Shown here: piece after piece, positions 52,959 through 56,116 of the stretch
How positions within the stretch are numbered: position 1 is the stretch's first letter
How the letters are laid out: the number at the start of each line of letters is the position of its first letter
Assembly: GCF_018224885.1 (NCBI RefSeq)
Contig: NZ_JAGTXB010000031.1
Coordinates: 1-56,116 of the forward strand
Direction of reading: 5' to 3'
From: Chitinophaga hostae
GTDB lineage: Bacteria; Bacteroidota; Bacteroidia; Chitinophagales; Chitinophagaceae
DNA: 56,116 bases
Notes under the pieces: generated by a model
Seen by the model: the letters and a program-made list of their open reading frames with translations, nothing else
Told to the model about the DNA's origin: nothing
Databases searched by the model: none
Made by a program: the position numbers and the translations under genes

Positions 52959-54860
52959 ATGCTCACAGATCATCACGTTACGCAAGCATCGGCTGCAGGC
53001 GGCACCGCGGCCGCTAATCACAGCAGCGAGGGAGGTATAAGTATTGTACCACCGGCGTCACCGGGTTTCATTGCTCCAACAGCTGCGGGTAATCTTTCAT
53101 CATCACCTGTGCAGTTTAAATCCAATCGGACGGGTATGCCGGATAAGTTGAAGAACGGTATAGAGTCGATGTCGGGTCTTGCAATGGATGATGTAAGAGT
53201 GCATTACAACTCCGATCAGCCGGCGCAGATGAACGCACTCGCTTATGCGCAGGGAACAGATATTCATATTGCATCCGGTCAGGAAGAGCATTTGCCGCAT
53301 GAAGCCTGGCACGTAGTACAGCAAAAACAGGGAAGGGTTCCGGTTACCCGGCAGATGAAAAGTATTGGCATCAACGATGATACCGCCCTGGAGCGGGAGG
53401 CGGATGCCATGGGGGCAAAAGCCTGGCACGCGGAGCCTGCTGCACAACCACTGCAACGTATGCCCGTTACCGGTAGTGTAACGCAAATGGTGCGAAGAAC
53501 AGGACTGTTCGGTGTTGAAGCCGAGGTATTGGGAGGCGTGTTTGTTATCAGGGCAGAAAAAGGTTCGGAAGGACAAAACCTGATCGAAAGTGAAAATATC
53601 ACCTTAGAAGAGTTTAAGTTGGGAGTGTTGAATGGAAAGGTAGATGTTACGCTCGATAATGAAGTAAAAGCAGATCTGCCTAAATTTGCACACCGGCAAT
53701 ATGTAATTGAATTTGTGCAGAAGGCGGTGGACTTCCAATCGGAAGATCTGGGCGATCTGAAACAGGTGGCGATTGCGTGGAAATTGGCGGCAGATTTCTG
53801 GCGTGCTTCAAAAGATAATGACAATCTGTTGAAGGGAAAAATTCCTGTGGAATGGTATACATTGAATCCCCGTTGGAAAGGCGGACAGTTCGATAACGGT
53901 GATCAGCCACATCCCGGCGTTACTGCAACCGGTGATGGGCCGCAGAAGGAATTTGAGTTCGACTGGCAGCACCATGCCTTTGAAAGTTTTATGAGTATAA
54001 AGGATGATGATCCGGAAGTGTCTGTTCAGGCTACCCTGGGTAGTTCGCTGTCTGGTATTGTAGAGGCATATGCATTGTCGAGCCACATTCTCAGAACCGG
54101 AGAGCCGGATGAGGCATTCTGGGCAGATAAAGATACCGGCGAACGTAGGAGGATGGAAATAGAAAAGCCCGGTACCATGGCATTAACCTCCCTGTTCTTT
54201 ATGCTAAAAACCTATATAAATGCTATGGCGGGAAGTCAGCAGAAACGATATGCGAAGGAGTACCTGGGCTTCATGAGCAGAACATCCCTGGATATGGCGT
54301 ATAGCTTGCTGCCGCCGAATATACAACAGCTATTTGTTGTCATGGTGTCAGAATATATCTGGAATAAACCCGGTAACCAGTTAACCAAAACACTAGGCAA
54401 AGCGCCGGATGCAAGGGTGTTCACACCGGATACTACCAAAGAACCACAGGCGCACGATATTACCATAGAACAGATGCTGTTAAGTATGATTAATCGGAAG
54501 AAGGGAGATATACCATTATCGCTTGCGGCCGGAGAGGAACATGCTGCCGGCGATGTGTTTTCAGAAAATAAACTGGCAGGTATCAGTGAAATTAATCCCG
54601 GTGCACCGGAAGCGATAGAGAAGTTTAAATTGAATGCGGCAAACGAAATGATGAAAGGAGAACCAGGTATTATTTTCGAAAGCAGGTCAGCAAGAGAAAT
54701 GAAGTTGTCACAGATGCCGGAGCTATATACCACTTTGCTTACATCGCTGAAAAAAATGGACGAGTTATATAAAGCAACTGAACAAACGGTCAAAGAGGAG
54801 AAAACTCCTAAGCCCGTTGTGCCGCCGGCAGCGAAGAAGGAAACATGCCTGCTGATGTAA
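52959..54860 (+). CDS. DUF4157 eCIS cargo/toxin candidate ending in a CaaX box
   Basis: 633 aa. Low-complexity start, then a DUF4157 domain (about 48-150; MPDKLKNGIESMSGLAMDDVRVHYNS, LPHEAWHVVQQKQGRV with an HExxH metal site at about 111-115, and LEREADAMG). DUF4157 is the hallmark leader domain of cargo proteins of extracellular injection systems. The 480-residue remainder (about 175-633) matches nothing recognised; it is soluble and helix-rich. The last eight residues are KKETCLLM: a Cys-Leu-Leu-Met CaaX motif with nearby lysines, as in eukaryotic farnesylated proteins. The predicted path is loading into the tube, release in a eukaryotic cell and lipidation by host farnesyltransferase. The DUF4157 and terminus are seen; delivery and lipidation are inferred. 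Confidence 0.85.
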   Translation: MLTDHHVTQASAAGGTAAANHSSEGGISIVPPASPGFIAPTAAGNLSSSPVQFKSNRTGMPDKLKNGIESMSGLAMDDVRVHYNSDQPAQMNALAYAQGTDIHIASGQEEHLPHEAWHVVQQKQGRVPVTRQMKSIGINDDTALEREADAMGAKAWHAEPAAQPLQRMPVTGSVTQMVRRTGLFGVEAEVLGGVFVIRAEKGSEGQNLIESENITLEEFKLGVLNGKVDVTLDNEVKADLPKFAHRQYVIEFVQKAVDFQSEDLGDLKQVAIAWKLAADFWRASKDNDNLLKGKIPVEWYTLNPRWKGGQFDNGDQPHPGVTATGDGPQKEFEFDWQHHAFESFMSIKDDDPEVSVQATLGSSLSGIVEAYALSSHILRTGEPDEAFWADKDTGERRRMEIEKPGTMALTSLFFMLKTYINAMAGSQQKRYAKEYLGFMSRTSLDMAYSLLPPNIQQLFVVMVSEYIWNKPGNQLTKTLGKAPDARVFTPDTTKEPQAHDITIEQMLLSMINRKKGDIPLSLAAGEEHAAGDVFSENKLAGISEINPGAPEAIEKFKLNAANEMMKGEPGIIFESRSAREMKLSQMPELYTTLLTSLKKMDELYKATEQTVKEEKTPKPVVPPAAKKETCLLM

Positions 54861-54974
54861 ACAAAGGTATAGGCGTTTGTAATTTTCTGTAAACAACTCA
54901 GGCGATGAAAGCGACCATAGCTACCTGGAATTCAATAGCGCTCCGAAGCAATAGCTTTAGTATCGCTTTTTAGC

Positions 54975-54982
54975 TATTTTTG
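54975..54982 (+). promoter_or_regulatory. -7 box TATTTTTG, probable leaderless start
   Basis: An exact TAnnTTTG match ends six bases before ATG 54989, so transcription should begin at or near the start codon. Confidence 0.5.
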
Positions 54983-54988
54983 CGCATC

Positions 54989-55489
54989 ATGACAGCGCCA
55001 CTCATTCTTACATTACAACTGGAACCAGCAGCTGCAGCACATTTCAACCAGCTGCGCCGGTCCCATTATCCGGCATACGCTAATATGGTAGATGCTCATG
55101 TGACCTTATTTCACCGCCTGCCGGCAGATGAACCCCGCATTGTTGACTCACTCTCCGGCATCGGGGCACTGGTCTCTTTTACCTTAACAGTAAATGCAGT
55201 GCAACAGTATACTAACGGCGTGGCATACACGCTATTATCGCCAACGCTCCAGGTATTTCATCATTCCTTGCAGCAACAATGGTTGTCATTTTTAACCTGG
55301 CGGGATCAGCAGTTATTACGGCCGCATATTACCATCATGAATAAAGTGACCGCTTATAAGGCCCAACAACTGCATCAGCGTTTGACGGCGGATTTTGTAC
55401 CTTTTGAGATAGGCGCAACAGGTGTGCAGCTATGGCGCTACTGTAAAGGCCCCTGGGAGTTAAAGGAAACCTATTCGTTTGAAGGATGA
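54989..55489 (+). CDS. 2H phosphoesterase, 2'-5' RNA ligase family
   Basis: 166 aa from ATG 54989 (an upstream TTG at 54980 is in frame but lies inside the -7 box). Two HxTx motifs, DAHVTLF and RPHITIM, about 80 residues apart define the 2H superfamily active site. Members hydrolyse or ligate 2',3'-cyclic or 2'-5' phosphates of RNA or nucleotides; the substrate here is unknown. No operon link to the DUF4157 gene, which ends 128 bp before. Confidence 0.85.
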   Translation: MTAPLILTLQLEPAAAAHFNQLRRSHYPAYANMVDAHVTLFHRLPADEPRIVDSLSGIGALVSFTLTVNAVQQYTNGVAYTLLSPTLQVFHHSLQQQWLSFLTWRDQQLLRPHITIMNKVTAYKAQQLHQRLTADFVPFEIGATGVQLWRYCKGPWELKETYSFEG

Positions 55490-55552
55490 GAATGGCGTAA
55501 ATGGCCCCGGAAAATTTCACAAACAGCCTCCCCGTTTAATAAGCCTATAAAC

Positions 55553-55560
55553 TATCTTTG
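55553..55560 (+). promoter_or_regulatory. -7 box TATCTTTG
   Basis: An exact TAnnTTTG match 47 bp before the VOC gene start. No clear -33 TTTG at standard distance. Confidence 0.45.
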
Positions 55561-55607
55561 AGGTATGCATCATCCTGTTTCGCATTGATAAATGATAATT
55601 TAGAGCT

Positions 55608-56057
55608 ATGGCAAAAAGTAAATTACTACGAATGGACAACGTCCTCATCGTTGTTGAGGATCTCGAAGCCGCGAAGGCATTCTTTCTCGAACTCGGATTC
55701 GAATTGGAGGGAGAGGCAAAGGTGGAAGGCCCCACAGTAGATCGTCTTATTGACCTTCAGAAAGTTAGCGCTACCCTTGTGTTTATGCGCACGCCGGACG
55801 GCCACGGACGGATCGAACTGGACAAATTCCATACGCCGGACGCGATCAGAACCGGACCTGAGAAAGCGGCGGTGAACGAACTTGGGATTCGCCGTATCAT
55901 GCTGGCGGTTGATGACATCGATGAACTGGTGGCACGCATGCTTTCCCATGGCGCCGAATTGGTTGGTGAAGTAGTGCAATACGAAGACAGCTATCGGCTC
56001 GCCTACCTCCGCGGTCCGGAGGGAATCATCGTCGGGATAAACGAGCAGCTCAGGTAA
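55608..56057 (+). CDS. VOC (glyoxalase/bleomycin resistance) family protein
   Basis: 149 aa. Two beta-alpha-beta-beta-beta halves: VLIVVEDLEAAKAFFLELGFELEGE and IMLAVDDIDELVARMLSHGAELVGEV, closing YLRGPEGIIVGINEQ. Typical VOC length and fold; His and Glu in GHGRIELDKFH could be metal ligands. VOC proteins range from glyoxalases and dioxygenases to antibiotic-binding proteins, so the substrate is undetermined. Complete, monocistronic. Confidence 0.92.
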   Translation: MAKSKLLRMDNVLIVVEDLEAAKAFFLELGFELEGEAKVEGPTVDRLIDLQKVSATLVFMRTPDGHGRIELDKFHTPDAIRTGPEKAAVNELGIRRIMLAVDDIDELVARMLSHGAELVGEVVQYEDSYRLAYLRGPEGIIVGINEQLR

Positions 56058-56116
56058 TGAACGGGTAGTGTGATTATCATTTTCCAGACAATAACAATCT
56101 GTTTATAGAAAGTAAA

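Overview
The window looks like a chromosomal piece of a Bacteroidota genome, most likely a Chitinophaga-type member of the Chitinophagaceae. This rests on two SusC/SusD outer-membrane pairs, TAnnTTTG-type -7 promoter boxes with few Shine-Dalgarno sequences, and lipoprotein-rich glycan-use genes. No tRNA, rRNA, IS element, CRISPR array or prophage capsid gene was found.

Left part (1-30 kb) is glycan acquisition and its control. Two paralogous membrane-spanning regulators (217-2796 and 15659-18226) combine an exported LamG/kelch-like sensor, one membrane helix and a cytoplasmic winged-helix plus BTAD/TPR-like output of the SARP type. The first sits directly upstream of a SusC-SusD-GH99/WbsX-like operon (2951-9111) whose SusC gene carries a 1-bp frameshift. 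The second precedes a four-gene cassette (SGNH hydrolase, SxtJ-like, DUF5989, carbamoyltransferase; 18521-22997) and then a SusC-SusD-GH92 mannosidase run (23140-30079). The promoters of SusC-1, the SGNH cassette and SusC-2 share 3-4 direct copies of a TTA(A/G)NGC-like heptamer at 11-12 bp spacing, ending 19-20 bp before a TTGCA-containing -7 box. That is the layout of SARP operators, so a common regulon is proposed. Between these systems lie a GH25 lysozyme-like protein, an SDR/AraC pair, a multidomain PQQ-type sugar dehydrogenase with a cytochrome c domain, and a small hypothetical gene.

Right part (30-55 kb) is an extracellular contractile injection system (eCIS, Afp/PVC/AlgoCIS-like). A 15-gene minus-strand operon runs from 50591 down to 30181: DUF4255 cap, unknown, one sheath, two tube proteins, DUF5908, LysM tail protein, VgrG spike, PAAR tip, gp25, baseplate J, a fibre-like unknown, a Pvc12-like baseplate protein, tape measure and AAA+ ATPase. 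There are tight overlaps (ATGA, TAATG). Divergent from it are a membrane-anchored GH18-like protein whose catalytic residues are replaced, and a DUF4157 protein, the usual leader of eCIS cargo. That DUF4157 protein ends in Cys-Leu-Leu-Met, a textbook eukaryotic CaaX farnesylation signal; this is the most provocative observation in the window and suggests a cargo that is lipidated inside a eukaryotic target cell.

The right edge holds two ordinary genes, a 2H phosphoesterase (2'-5' RNA ligase family) and a VOC-family protein, each with a good TAnnTTTG box.
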